From: Anthracocystis setariae
Lineage: Eukaryota > Basidiomycota > Ustilaginomycetes > Ustilaginales > Ustilaginaceae
NCBI GenBank assembly: GCA_928724745.1
Contig: CAKMXJ010000002.1
Span: 1,116,001-1,180,000, forward strand
Direction of reading: 5' to 3'
DNA length: 64,000 nt
The notes beneath the pieces were generated by a model. It had not been told where the DNA came from. It saw only the letters and a program-made list of their open reading frames with translations, and did not search any database. Below are positions 9,889 through 20,392 of this stretch, in pieces; the first letter of the stretch is position 1; each line of letters begins with the position of its first letter. The position numbers were made by a program, and so were the translations under genes.

Positions 9889-12800
9889 CTAAATAGCTGG
9901 TGTAGCCAAATCAAATCCCAGGATGTCCTGCCAATAATCCAGATCCCTCGAGTTCATGTATGCCGCTACTCCTTCAATCGAGTTCTTGCCAATCTCGGCC
10001 GCCAGTGGTACAACGTTCGATCCTCCTTCCCCCACCCCTTTTGCCGTCTTTTTGTTTGCACTTTGCGCAGCAATACTAGCTGACACATCCGTCCCACTTA
10101 CTCCACCAACTCCGCCGCTGGCACTGGACAGCATGTTGTTGTTACTCCACGACGGAGCTACGCTGCCGCCCCCACTCGACCAGCCACCTCCAACCTGTAC
10201 CGCACCTAGGCTCGAGGGCAGAGCAGAGGTGAGCCCGCTTGCACTCGGTGAGGCAAGGTACGCGGGATGAGGTGCAATCGAGCTCGACGCATTCAGGCTC
10301 GCACCCGATCCAGTCATGCTAGTGTCTTGGGTGTTGAACAGCATCGGCGGTGATGTCTGCACCTTGTCTGTGCTGCCAACTCCACGCTCGTACGAAGTGC
10401 TGGCAGACGGCGGAGCACCCGTCGTCGAACGGCTGATCCCGAGCTCAGATCGGCCTCTTGGCAGCAAAGGCGCCTGAGCATACCGTGCCGCTGCCGAAGC
10501 TACGTCGCGATACGGTGGGCTGCCACCGCTTGGCATGTTGCCGCCTGTCCTCTCTCCTGCGGATTCCCGCTCCTGTGTGCCTTGGTACGACGCATGTCCA
10601 GTGACCCAAGGTCTGCGGGTACCATCGCTCTCCCTCTTGCCACCCTGCTCCTCTGCTGCACTACTCGAAGCTGCCCGGTCGCGTCCACTCGCATCGCCGC
10701 TCCAGTGATACGCCTTGCTCCCAAATCTGTCCGTGCTGGCTTTCAGACGCGACTTGGCCTGGTCGTAGCTCTGATTCAATCCCGCTTCGAGGATTGCACC
10801 GATGAACCGAACAAGGTAACCAGGTGCCTCTCTCTCCGTATTAACCACTTCGCCTGAGGCGAGTCGTTGCGGCTGAGAGCACTCGCGCGACGTCGCATGC
10901 AGATAGTCGACAGCCGTGATCAGCGTAGCTGCATCAATGTAATCCTTGTACAGGTAGAACCACTTGGCAATCTCGCTTGCCGTGATCACCAAATAGTCGT
11001 GTCCCACCCTGACGTGGCCCGGTTTGCAAAGGTCGTGCACAAACAGGCGCAGGCAGCGCAGCGCTCCATCGACACATTGTGAGAACCAGAACGCCGACCG
11101 CGAAGCGTCGTGCTGATCCAGATTGCTGGGCGCGCGGCGGCGGCGTTGACTAGCGACCTGGGCTGCCCAGTGCCACGTCGACTGGCAGATCAGAAAGTCG
11201 CGGTGTGCATCAATGTAACACAGCTCCACCACCGAAGACTTGTCCATAGGGAAGCGAGAGTAGTAGACACCATCTCTGACGTCGAAATAGCGCCTACGTA
11301 GCAGATCCAGTCGACCTCGGTACCTATCAAAGAAGCCACCAAAGGACGAGGCATCTTGGTTGCGGCTGATCATGTCGAGCCAAGGCTCATGTTCGAGCGC
11401 CATGATCGACATGTCGAGCGACCATGCCAGTCGCGAGTCGACGGAGAGCAAAACGTCGCCGCCTTGCTGCATCCATACAAACGGATCCGGATAGTCCTCA
11501 AGCGGGATGTTGCGTGCGCGTGGCTTGGTGTGTCGGTCGTCTTTCCTGACCAACACGTGGATGAGACATAGTACAATCCAAGTGCGCTGACGATCTCGTT
11601 CCAGACGCCTTTTGTATCTGTTTCCATAGCTGTCTGACTTTGCGCGGTTTCCATCACCGCTGGCACCGTGACTTCCGACGGTGGTCTCGAAAGAGTCATT
11701 CGCTTCGAAGGCAGCATGCAGCCCGAGCTCATACGCATATCCGATAGCGCGGACAGCTTTGCGTAGGATGGTCTTGTCTTGCGGATCCTTCCAGGTGATG
11801 ACGACGATCAGCGCCTGGATATGGTCGATAGTGCAGATCTCCTCCGCAGCGGCGAGATTGAGCACCGCCTTGGCAATGCGGTGACATTGACGATGCACTT
11901 GTGGCATGAAGAAGCGTGACGCAACCGAGAGGATGGTCGAGAACAAGATGGGACACTGCTGACGACAGTACTCAACCGTGTGCAGCGAAGGATCGAGCAA
12001 GGCGAGGGGCGGATTGAGCTCCGAGAAAAAGTAGTCGAACAGCTCGTGCGCTTGATCCATGCTGGCAGCGTGCTGACGGATCGCATCATCGCACAAGTCG
12101 GTTGCCATGGTATTCAGCGACGAAGTGGTGGCATGCGCGCGCTGACTGCTGCTGGATGCAGAGTTCCAAACTGCGCCGCGCTCCCATGTTCCGTGGTCGA
12201 CAGGACTGTAAGGGTTTCGGCTGGCAGAAGCTTGCGATGCGACGGAAAGTGGCGGCAGATCGCGACTACGGTCGTGATGATAGGACTGGTGGTGATGCGA
12301 GGCCCGTTGCGGGTGTTCGTGTTGCTGCTGAAGATGCGGCGCGATGGGGTGCGACGGTGGCTTTCGTGGAAACAGAGAATCCTCCAAATCAGGGATGGGC
12401 TGGAGGTAAGGACCGAACCATCTGCCGTGCACCGACCCCTTGGGGCTTGGTAGTTTAGGTGGATGCTCAGAAGCCCCAAATTGGCTCGCTTCTGTTTTCT
12501 TGTACGACGATGGATTGCTGATGGGTGGCGTTGGCGGTGGGGACGTCCTGGAAGGCTCGTTTGGTTTGAAGCGCCCGGGAGAATTGGCAGCTTTGATCGA
12601 ATACGAGGAAGCATCGACATCGTCCTCGTCGAGCTGATCCTCCTCGTCCGCCCCAGCACTATCGGCTTCGCTTCTTGGCCGCTTCTTTGGTTTCCTTCCA
12701 CGGTGGTGCTCCTTGAACTCGCAAATCAGATCGAGACGGTTGCATCGCTTGCAACGCTCGTCCTCAGCATTGGCACGCGAGCACTTGACTTTGATGGCGC

Positions 12801-13128
12801 GGCACTTGAGACACGCGAGGTTGGAGCCACGCTTCTCAGGCCTTTCGGTATCGAGCAGCGCACGACGGATGGGGGTATCGGATGTGGACTTGGACATGTC
12901 AGCCGAGGGGCTTGGATTGGACGAAGGGGAGGATGGAGCGTCGGATCGCCTTGCGGAGTAAACGCGATCGGCGTGTAGGCTGGACTGAGGGGCAGAGAAG
13001 GAAGAGCGTTTAAGAGAGCTGGAGCTACCTTCTGGTTGGGGAGAGGCCCCGGATGGTGATGAGACTGAGGCAGGGGCGGTGGTAGCAGCCGCTGCAACCG
13101 CTGCGGCTGCGTCAGCCAAGCTGTTCAT
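9889..13128 (-). CDS. Zn2Cys6 transcription factor with fungal-specific domain
   Basis: Intronless, 1079 residues, ATG at 13128. Residues about 103-138 form a binuclear zinc cluster C-x2-C-x6-C-x9-C-x2-C-x6-C (ACLKCRAIKVKCSR ... CKRCNRLDLIC), followed by a basic stretch RGRKPKKRPR that may be a nuclear signal. The middle homology region (about 345-640) includes ELFDYFFSELNPPLALLDPS and AVRAIGYAYELGLHAAF, typical of the fungal-specific transcription factor domain. N- and C-terminal thirds are Ser/Gly-rich. It should bind CGG-type half sites as a dimer. I cannot assign a regulon or ortholog name. It is the last host gene before the retrotransposon stack. Confidence 0.9.
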   Translation of the reverse strand: MNSLADAAAAVAAAATTAPASVSSPSGASPQPEGSSSSLKRSSFSAPQSSLHADRVYSARRSDAPSSPSSNPSPSADMSKSTSDTPIRRALLDTERPEKRGSNLACLKCRAIKVKCSRANAEDERCKRCNRLDLICEFKEHHRGRKPKKRPRSEADSAGADEEDQLDEDDVDASSYSIKAANSPGRFKPNEPSRTSPPPTPPISNPSSYKKTEASQFGASEHPPKLPSPKGSVHGRWFGPYLQPIPDLEDSLFPRKPPSHPIAPHLQQQHEHPQRASHHHQSYHHDRSRDLPPLSVASQASASRNPYSPVDHGTWERGAVWNSASSSSQRAHATTSSLNTMATDLCDDAIRQHAASMDQAHELFDYFFSELNPPLALLDPSLHTVEYCRQQCPILFSTILSVASRFFMPQVHRQCHRIAKAVLNLAAAEEICTIDHIQALIVVITWKDPQDKTILRKAVRAIGYAYELGLHAAFEANDSFETTVGSHGASGDGNRAKSDSYGNRYKRRLERDRQRTWIVLCLIHVLVRKDDRHTKPRARNIPLEDYPDPFVWMQQGGDVLLSVDSRLAWSLDMSIMALEHEPWLDMISRNQDASSFGGFFDRYRGRLDLLRRRYFDVRDGVYYSRFPMDKSSVVELCYIDAHRDFLICQSTWHWAAQVASQRRRRAPSNLDQHDASRSAFWFSQCVDGALRCLRLFVHDLCKPGHVRVGHDYLVITASEIAKWFYLYKDYIDAATLITAVDYLHATSRECSQPQRLASGEVVNTEREAPGYLVRFIGAILEAGLNQSYDQAKSRLKASTDRFGSKAYHWSGDASGRDRAASSSAAEEQGGKRESDGTRRPWVTGHASYQGTQERESAGERTGGNMPSGGSPPYRDVASAAARYAQAPLLPRGRSELGISRSTTGAPPSASTSYERGVGSTDKVQTSPPMLFNTQDTSMTGSGASLNASSSIAPHPAYLASPSASGLTSALPSSLGAVQVGGGWSSGGGSVAPSWSNNNMLSSASGGVGGVSGTDVSASIAAQSANKKTAKGVGEGGSNVVPLAAEIGKNSIEGVAAYMNSRDLDYWQDILGFDLATPAI

Positions 13129-15394
13129 GTTGTAGACCTAATGTGGGTCGGCGAATAGCGATCGCTCAATTCGGGTGTCGACTGGTTGATGCATGAACGG
13201 GTTGCTGTGGCTACTGTGATTGGTAACACATTAGAGCTCGCTGCCGGTGAGTCGTGAGCAAATGAGGGGCCAAATTCGGAGGCCGAATGAAGGGACCGCC
13301 AAAATTGAGACCGATGACAGGCAATGGAGACGGCGGGACGGGAAAAAGAGGCCGAGGCGTGGTTACGGTGGACCGGAAACACTTGAGATGAAAGGTGGGG
13401 TGTAGAGCAAGCCAGCTGGACCGACTTGGCGACAGAAGATACCGAATAGTGTTGTTTCTTGTTCGTTGATGATGCTAGTAAAGGCGGCCGGCCTACCGAT
13501 GCTATTGTCTCTGACGGGACAACGAGATGCGGGAAGCGTGGTGGGATGAGATTACTTTCGTGTGTGAGAGGAACTCAGCGGTATGTGAAAACATACAAAT
13601 TGGGATCCTTCCAACAGGGATGCCTGTAACAAGAACGAGCCGAGACTGAGGACGAAGATGATCCGAAAAAAAGCTTTTGAAGGAGACGGGCAGAAGAGGC
13701 GGTTGTGGCTCCAAGCAAAGTGAAAGCAAGGACAGGCGACGAGGGTGGTGTAACGCACGGATGTGGGGTGATAGAAGAGGATTCCAGAAGCGTAGAAAGC
13801 GGCGGATGTGAAGGGTGGGATGGAGCACACGTGCGAGAACGATGCTGCTGATGATGGAGGTGAGGGGATGGAGGATGGATGGAGGGAGGGGTACAGTATG
13901 GGGGATGTGAGGGGGAAGGTGGAAGGTGGAAAGGGGAAGGTGGGAAAAGGTGGAGTGCGGAATCAACGGACCCGTACGGATTTTGCGGGTCTGCGACTTT
14001 GACGGCTCAGGATCGGAAAGGAAGTGGCCGAGATGATTCAGGACCGGCTGCTCAGCGTTGCCCATGGTGGTCACTTGACATATCCTGTAGGTTACATACA
14101 GTAGACATGCCAGCCAACTCAACAGTCCGCCATCCCGACATCCATCCACGTTCCAATACACACACACACACACACACACGCACATTCTTTCTTTCACTCG
14201 AATCACTTTTGTGTGGCAAGACGCTTTCACCGGCCAAAACACGCCGAGGTCGGAAGCGGAGAAGAGATCCGATATCGCGACCAACTTTGCCTGCCATTCA
14301 TGCATTTGGGTGGGATGGCCGTTGGTTTTTTTTGCAAGCCACTCTTCCAGTTCACAGTGACTGACGTCTTTCTACCGGCTTGAAATGACTACTCTAATGA
14401 AAAGTATTGCAGCATGGGCTCAAGAAATTCGGAGGGGGGCCGACAAAGGCGAAGTGGGTTGCGCAGCAAGGAGGAAAAAGAACACTTGTGGCTCGCTTAA
14501 GCAAATCGATTGCAGCCCATCTGTCCAGATAGATTGATTTTTGAATATGCGAGCGTGATTGCCGAAGTGACCGGTCGATTCGGCTGGCCAAGCAATCAAA
14601 CAACGGAGAAGAAGAAAATTAATTAAATTGCACCGGAACGTTTGTTGACCGGTAGCTGTTCAGTGTTCAGTGACGGGATGATGGAAGCGTCTGGCTGGCA
14701 TTGTTGGTATTTAGCCCTTTTGAAGTCTCTCTTCGGTTTGGCATGTCCGCATCAGACGAACTAGCCGGCGTAGCCTCCGCGCAGTTGCCCCTTGGCCCCG
14801 TGTCCTTTGGTCTCGTTTGCTCACCTCGAGCCCTCCACCTTCACCGCTCATGTCACTGTACTGTACCTTGGCTGGAATCCGTCATGTCTCCATCATTGCT
14901 ATGCTGTTTTGCACGATTCTTTGGTGCCGTCTATGAACTGTAAAATCCATGGCGAGCCAGGTGAGTGATGGAGCAAGTTGGCGATTTTGGGAGTCGGACG
15001 ACCTCCGTCGCATTCACGTGCTGCCGGTGCGAAGCTGTCGGACGCCATCCGGTCGGCATGCGTCTGAAAAGCGAACCAAATTAAAATGAAAGGAAAAGAG
15101 GAGGGCCCCACCCCCCCCACACACGGACTACTCGCGCTATCGGCAACTATCCAACCGATTCTTGACTCCAAGATTTCACCGTTCTCCTCCGACCTCATCT
15201 CTGTCTCCCCTTTTTGACCGACAACCCGGCTTGAGTCTATCGAATTGGTCCCAACACACCGAACGAACCGCAACGAGGATTGAAATGCCAAACCCGCGAA
15301 AAGCGCCCCTTCCGCCGACACCTTGGCCCTGACCCTGCATTCCCAACCACAGTCACTTTTTTCTTTTCTTTTTTTGGCTCTTCAAGTCCGAATA
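13129..15394. other. Long upstream intergenic region of the zinc-cluster gene
   Basis: About 2.3 kb without a convincing gene. Open frames at 13502-14305 (minus) read through a CA microsatellite and simple purine-rich sequence and look non-coding. The last five bases (GAATA, 15390-15394) are one copy of the target-site duplication of element A. Confidence 0.55.
14158..14179. repeat. (CA)n microsatellite
   Basis: Eleven uninterrupted CA/AC units. Confidence 0.9.
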
Positions 15395-15590
15395 TGTCAC
15401 ACAATGCACAGCTTGTATGCAGGATGTGAATAGTAAAGGTAGTGGATTCCGGGAAAGGTGAGATCCGATGAAGACCTTTGACTATATACTAGGAGCGAAG
15501 CAAGAGCGAAGCGACGAGAGAGCGGTGAGGCAAGCCACGGAATGTGCTTGGCAGACGCTGACTAAGCGTTAGTCACGTGCACACGTGACA
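15395..15590 (-). repeat. Element A 3' LTR
   Basis: 196 bp, TG...CA ends. On the element strand it starts with an inverted pair of CACGTG sites and has TATATAG about 110 bp in, consistent with U3. Identical by eye to 52762-52957. Confidence 0.93.
15572..15589. promoter_or_regulatory. Paired E-box palindrome at the edge of the element A LTR
   Basis: GTCACGTG-CA-CACGTGAC, perfect 8-bp arms, each holding the CACGTG core recognised by bHLH factors. The same palindrome is at 52939-52956 in the other LTR. Confidence 0.6.
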
Positions 15591-15783
15591 CTGCCCCCCC
15601 TAAAAGAAGCAGCTGCGCTGCGGAGAAGGAGAAGAGAGATTGAGGATCCGAAACGAGGCGAAGAGAGAGCGAGAATGCGAGCAATGCGAACGAAAACGGG
15701 GAAACTTAAGACGATCCGGACGGAACACAGGGGTGGAGCGAGGCCGAGAGCAAAGCGGTAGACCGGTGGGGGAAGGAAGCCCT

Positions 15784-16362
15784 TCAAGGCGGATCGGGCT
15801 GGGACTGTCGCGCGCGCCAGGCGTCGAGAACGGCGGGGTCTGTAACTGCCGAAGCGGGAATCCATTGATCACGGCCAGCGTGCTCGTAACGGACTAGGAA
15901 TTGGCGGCCCCGAGTCTTGAGATGGCGCTCTTTGAGGATCATCGCGACTTTGGTGGAGAGGAGAGGTTGACCGGACGGGACGTAAGGCTCCAAATGCTGA
16001 ATGGAGACGACTGGATGGATGCGGGATTCCGGAGGGAGAGTCAACTTGTAGGCTAAGTCACTTACGACGCGGCAGATTGGAAAGGGGCCAATGCGTTGGA
16101 CGCCGAGACGCCGATCCGGAGGCAGGTGACTTTTGGGAACTGCATAGCCATCCCCAATATTCAACCAGACCCAGTCGCCAACCTGTAGCTTTGGGGGGGG
16201 AGAATGCAGACGATCGTACCTCATCTTCATGTAAGCCTGTACGGAGGCCAGATGGTCGAGGGCCTCCTGACGCAGTGCGATGCGGCGATCTGGAAGGGTA
16301 AGGTCACCGAGGGCTGAGACAGGTTGCAAGGCAGTGAAGGGATCACGTAATTTGAGGCCGTA
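15784..16362 (-). pseudogene. Element A pol, C-terminal part (integrase end plus chromodomain-like tail)
   Basis: Continuation of the integrase from 24559-24586 after removal of element D, frame preserved (YGLKLRDPF...). It contains VGDWVWLNIGDGYAVP, an integrase C-terminal (GPY/F-like) stretch RIGPFPICRVVSDLAYKLTLP and a tail FLVRYEHAGRDQWIPASAV resembling a diverged chromodomain. The final stop is at 15784. It has no start of its own; translation is cut off by the D insertion, so the fragment is presumably silent. Confidence 0.8.
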
Positions 16363-16712
16363 TGTTACGAACATCAGTGCCGGGCAAGAATATAGTAGTG
16401 TGACAAGCGGGAGGAGGCTTTCCCGATCCAGGTCAGGAATCGGGGTCCAGGGTGGAACTGCGGCAATCTCCGGGAGGGGCTCCCGGGGGTCACACCAAAG
16501 ATCCTCCCCGCAACTAACTCACGTCAGGACGTCGATTGTATTTTAGCTTACTCACTCTAGTAGGTGGAAATATCAGACCTTCTCCCGATCTCCCGCTCGC
16601 CCGCTCCGCTATCTTGGCAACGATCCCGGGAGCAACACCCGGTACCACGCCCCTGGCCTCGACACAGACGCACCGCCACGTTCCGAGGTTCTAAGACCCC
16701 AGGAGCTTAACA
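16363..16712 (+). repeat. Element D 5' LTR
   Basis: 350 bp, TGTTAC...TTAACA. Contains GTCGATTGTA at 16531-16540, complementary to the primer-binding site just outside the LTR. Confidence 0.95.
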
Positions 16713-16713
16713 T

Positions 16714-16723
16714 TACAATCGAC
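16714..16723 (+). other. Element D self-complementary primer-binding site
   Basis: TACAATCGAC, one base after the LTR, is the exact reverse complement of GTCGATTGTA inside the LTR (16531-16540). It does not begin with TGG as tRNA primer sites do. Tf1/sushi elements are known to self-prime in this way. Element B has the same pair. Confidence 0.6.
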
Positions 16724-16759
16724 CTCCCCGTTGCCATCAACGCGGAGACTCCAGTCACC

Positions 16760-19700
16760 ATGCAAACCCGTAGCCAGCCTCGTCCCGGTTCCCCGGACTC
16801 CGTTCCGAGTTCGGGCAGCCCTACCCCCGAAAGCCCCGGCTCGGGAGGCGATCCCGTCCAGGGACTGGTCGCCGCCGTCCAGAGCCTCACCGCCCTGGTC
16901 GGAGGATTGGCCGACCAGATCCGGGCGCTCAACAGCGGCCGGGTCCTCGACCCCGCCGCCCCGACCCCGGCAGAGCCGACCCTCCCGCCTCCCCGCGAGC
17001 CGGGAGGAACCACGGGTTACCCGGGAGACTTCCTCCCTGAGCGCGAGACCTCGGAGGACAGGTACGCCCGTGCGACCCGTTTGATGGGCGAGCGAGAGGT
17101 CACCCAGCAGCCGGGTCCCCCGGGAACCCCTGTAGTGGCTCCCAACTGGGACCCCTCGGAGGATTACTCCTCCCGGGCTAAGGCCCCGGAAGTTAGCGTT
17201 GCCGCTCCTTCCTGGGACGGTAAGCGCGACGAGCTGGAGGCTTTCATCGAACAATGCACCCTCCATTTCGATCTTAACCCGGCACGCTTCCCCTCCGACC
17301 CCCGCCGTGTCCTATGGGCCCTAGCCCATATCTCGGGTGTACCCCGGGAGCGACTCCGCAACCTGCGCCAGGCCCGCCCGGAAATCAACCTGTTCCACAA
17401 ATGGGATACGTTCTGTGCCGATCTTCGCTGCACCTATGGGGATCCCAACCCGGGACACACCGCCCGGGTCAAGCTCCAGCGGTTGCGTCAATCGGGAAGC
17501 GTTAGCGCTCACGCTGCCGAGTTCTTGGCCCTAGCCACTAAGGCTAACGCTACCGACAATCAGCAATTGTTGACTACCTTCCAGCTTAGCCTCCGGGAGA
17601 GCCTCCGGCAGAAGCTCCTCCACGTGGAGACCTACGATCTGCACGAGTACATTGACACCGCCATCCGAACCGAGCAGCGAATGTACGAGATCGGCCTGGT
17701 GACCCCGGGTCACCCGGACACCCCGGGTCGCCCGGAACGCCGCCCCGAAGGTCGGGGCGGCCGCTCACCCAATCCGATGGTACCCCGTCGCGAGCCCCCC
17801 AACAAGCGGGGTGATCCGCCCCGCCCCGGGTTGGCCAGCCGGGAGCTTCCCGACGAGGTCCGCAAGTATCGTCGGGAAAACAACCTCTGCTACGGGTGCG
17901 GGGGCCCCCACGCAGTCCGGGACTGCCCAAAGGCCGCCCAGACTCGGTCCCTCCGGGCCAACGTGGCTATCCTGGACCCCGCCAACGGCGAGCTTTTGGT
18001 CCAACCCCTGGTCCCGGACGTCCCGGAGACCCGGTGGTCCGGTGAAGACGAAGCCACACCTATCAATGGCGAGGATGACCTACCTGATAACCGTTCCATC
18101 CTGTCCTATGACCCGGAGTGGGACCCCGAGTCCACCGACCATCCTCAATCTCCCCCGGTGAGGGCCAACATCGCCCAACTTCGCCAGGATCCGGGACTCG
18201 TGGACCTCAGGAGCCATGTAGCGGCCCTCATCCCTCCCGCCGAGCCGGTGATCAGTGGGGACACCATCCGGGTACACCGGCACCCCAGCATCCCGGTGTA
18301 TGAGTGCTGGGTCACGCTGGCCGGGTGCCGGGCCCGGGCCCTAATTGACGGGGGCGCTACCGCTTCTTTTGTGGACAGGGCCATGCTGGAGCGGGAGGTG
18401 GGCGTCCCGGAGGCCCTCCAGGCCCCGGTGCGCACGGCAACTTTCGATTCCCGCTCAGAGGCTATCACCCACACTCTCAGGGCATCGGTCAGCCTTGCGG
18501 GAGTCCCGGTTACCCCGAATCATCAATTCTATGTCGCACCCCGCATCTCCGATTATGATATCATCCTCGGAATGGATTGGATTGAAAGGACCGAGCCGGT
18601 ACTCAACTATCAAACCCAAACCATGCACTTCCCGCTCCCGGGAGGAGGGGGTTACGCCACCACCCCGGTTCAACCTACCGGCCCTCCGCTGCTTACCAAT
18701 GGACAGGATCCCGTCCCGGGGGAGAACTGTTTCGCTATCCACCCTAGTCCCTTGGAGCCACCCCGGGCCCCAGGCCTCCCGGAGGAGTACCGGGACTTCT
18801 CGGACGTGTTCGATGAGGCCAACGCCGACGTGCTACCGCCTCGCCGGCCTCACGACCACCAGATTAACCTCCTTCCCGGAGCCCAGATCCCCCATGGCGC
18901 GCTATACTCCCTCTCCGGGAGAGAAATGGAGGAACTTAAGACCTATCTTGATAAGATGCTTGAGATAGGATTCATCCGGCCATCCAAGAGCCCGGCAGCC
19001 GCCCCTATCATCTTCGTCCCGAAGAAAGATGGCAAACTCCGCCTTTGCGTCGACTACCGGGCCCTCAACAGCATCACCGTCAAAGACAAGTACCCGATTC
19101 CCCTGATCTCCGAGCACCTGGACTGCCTCTCCCGGGCTAAGATTTACACGAAGTTAGATCTTAAGGGGGCCTACAATCTGGTCCGCATCGCGGAGGGCGA
19201 CGAATGGAAAACAGCCTTCCGGACCAGGTACGGGAGCTACGAATACTTAGTTATGCCCTTTGGACTATGTAACGCTCCGTCTACCTTCCAGCGTCTTATG
19301 AACCACGTCCTCCACGACCTCTTGGATGTCACGGTGATAGTGTATTTGGACGATATCCTCATATTTTCGGGTGACCCCGCAGAACACACCTCTCACGTCC
19401 GGGAGGTGCTAAGGCGCCTCCGGGACCACAAGCTGTACTGTGCCCCGGAAAAATGCGACTTCAGGACCTCGTCCGTCGAATTCCTCGGGTACCGGGTCAG
19501 CCCCGGGGGGATCAGCATGGACCCCGGTAAAGTGGACGCGGTGACGTCCTGGCCAGAACCGGTCACCATCCGGGACATCCAGGTTTTCCTAGGGTTTGCC
19601 AACTTCTATCGTCGTTTTATCCGCCACTACTCCCGGGTGGCGACCCCGCTCACCGATCGGCTCAAGAACAAGGCCGCCGGGAAGATCATCTTGGAGCCTC

Positions 19701-20392
19701 GGGAGCGGGAAGCTTTCACCCGTCTCAAAGAAGCCTTCACTACTGCCCCAATCCTACAACACTTCGACCCCTCTCGGCTCACGGTGATCGAGACAGATGC
19801 CAGTGATTACGTCGTGGCTGCCGTACTCTCCCAGTGGTATGCCATCCCGGGAACCGACCCCGGGACCGTACCCCGGCCCTCGACCCACCGGCTTCACCCG
19901 GTAGCCTATTGGTCGCGGAAAATGCAGCCCGCAGAGCGCAATTACGAAATACACGATAAGGAGCTCCTAGCGATCGTGGACGCGTTGCAGGAATGGAGAC
20001 ATTATCTCCACGGGCTCCAGGAGCCGTTTGAGGTGCTCACCGACCACCAGGCCCTCCAATATTTCCAAACGAAACGGCAACTTAACAGGCGGCAGGCCTG
20101 GTGGAGCATGGCTCTCGGGGAGTTCACGTTCACCATTACGTACCGACCCGGGACCCAGGCCACCCGCCCGGACGCTCTGTCCCGGCGCTCCGATGGTCAT
20201 CCCAACACCACCACTACCAATCATCAGCATGACCCCGCTAACGTTGCGGTCCTCCTACCCCCTACCTGTTCCAAAATTCCGGGCTGGCGGAACAGCAAAC
20301 CCCGGCTGCGCACCGCATATCTGACGCAGCCCCGGCCCCCGACCCCCTTCCGGCCAGTCCCGTGTCCCCCACCGAAGTTAAGCAAATCCTAG
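16760..20392 (+). CDS. Element D gag-protease-RT-RNase H polyprotein (frameshifted before integrase)
   Basis: Starts at ATG 16760 (MQTRSQPRPG, the same start as in B). Gag has a CCHC-like knuckle CYGCGGPHAVRDC at about residue 376 (spacing C-x2-C-x3-H-x4-C). The protease site reads LIDGGATASFVD near residue 528, with Gly where Thr/Ser is usual after the catalytic Asp. RT has FVPKKDGKLRLCVDYRALN and YLDDIL near 861; RNase H follows (ETDASDYVVAAVL). At about 20263 one C is missing compared with B, so the last ~40 codons are out of frame and the ORF stops at 20392 before integrase. Gag and pol form a single ORF, as in Tf1. Confidence 0.9.
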   Translation: MQTRSQPRPGSPDSVPSSGSPTPESPGSGGDPVQGLVAAVQSLTALVGGLADQIRALNSGRVLDPAAPTPAEPTLPPPREPGGTTGYPGDFLPERETSEDRYARATRLMGEREVTQQPGPPGTPVVAPNWDPSEDYSSRAKAPEVSVAAPSWDGKRDELEAFIEQCTLHFDLNPARFPSDPRRVLWALAHISGVPRERLRNLRQARPEINLFHKWDTFCADLRCTYGDPNPGHTARVKLQRLRQSGSVSAHAAEFLALATKANATDNQQLLTTFQLSLRESLRQKLLHVETYDLHEYIDTAIRTEQRMYEIGLVTPGHPDTPGRPERRPEGRGGRSPNPMVPRREPPNKRGDPPRPGLASRELPDEVRKYRRENNLCYGCGGPHAVRDCPKAAQTRSLRANVAILDPANGELLVQPLVPDVPETRWSGEDEATPINGEDDLPDNRSILSYDPEWDPESTDHPQSPPVRANIAQLRQDPGLVDLRSHVAALIPPAEPVISGDTIRVHRHPSIPVYECWVTLAGCRARALIDGGATASFVDRAMLEREVGVPEALQAPVRTATFDSRSEAITHTLRASVSLAGVPVTPNHQFYVAPRISDYDIILGMDWIERTEPVLNYQTQTMHFPLPGGGGYATTPVQPTGPPLLTNGQDPVPGENCFAIHPSPLEPPRAPGLPEEYRDFSDVFDEANADVLPPRRPHDHQINLLPGAQIPHGALYSLSGREMEELKTYLDKMLEIGFIRPSKSPAAAPIIFVPKKDGKLRLCVDYRALNSITVKDKYPIPLISEHLDCLSRAKIYTKLDLKGAYNLVRIAEGDEWKTAFRTRYGSYEYLVMPFGLCNAPSTFQRLMNHVLHDLLDVTVIVYLDDILIFSGDPAEHTSHVREVLRRLRDHKLYCAPEKCDFRTSSVEFLGYRVSPGGISMDPGKVDAVTSWPEPVTIRDIQVFLGFANFYRRFIRHYSRVATPLTDRLKNKAAGKIILEPREREAFTRLKEAFTTAPILQHFDPSRLTVIETDASDYVVAAVLSQWYAIPGTDPGTVPRPSTHRLHPVAYWSRKMQPAERNYEIHDKELLAIVDALQEWRHYLHGLQEPFEVLTDHQALQYFQTKRQLNRRQAWWSMALGEFTFTITYRPGTQATRPDALSRRSDGHPNTTTTNHQHDPANVAVLLPPTCSKIPGWRNSKPRLRTAYLTQPRPPTPFRPVPCPPPKLSKS

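Noticed and set aside
13502..14305. 267-codon minus-strand frame upstream of the zinc-cluster gene
   Set aside because: Reads through a CA microsatellite (Cys-Val repeats) and simple sequence; no motif.
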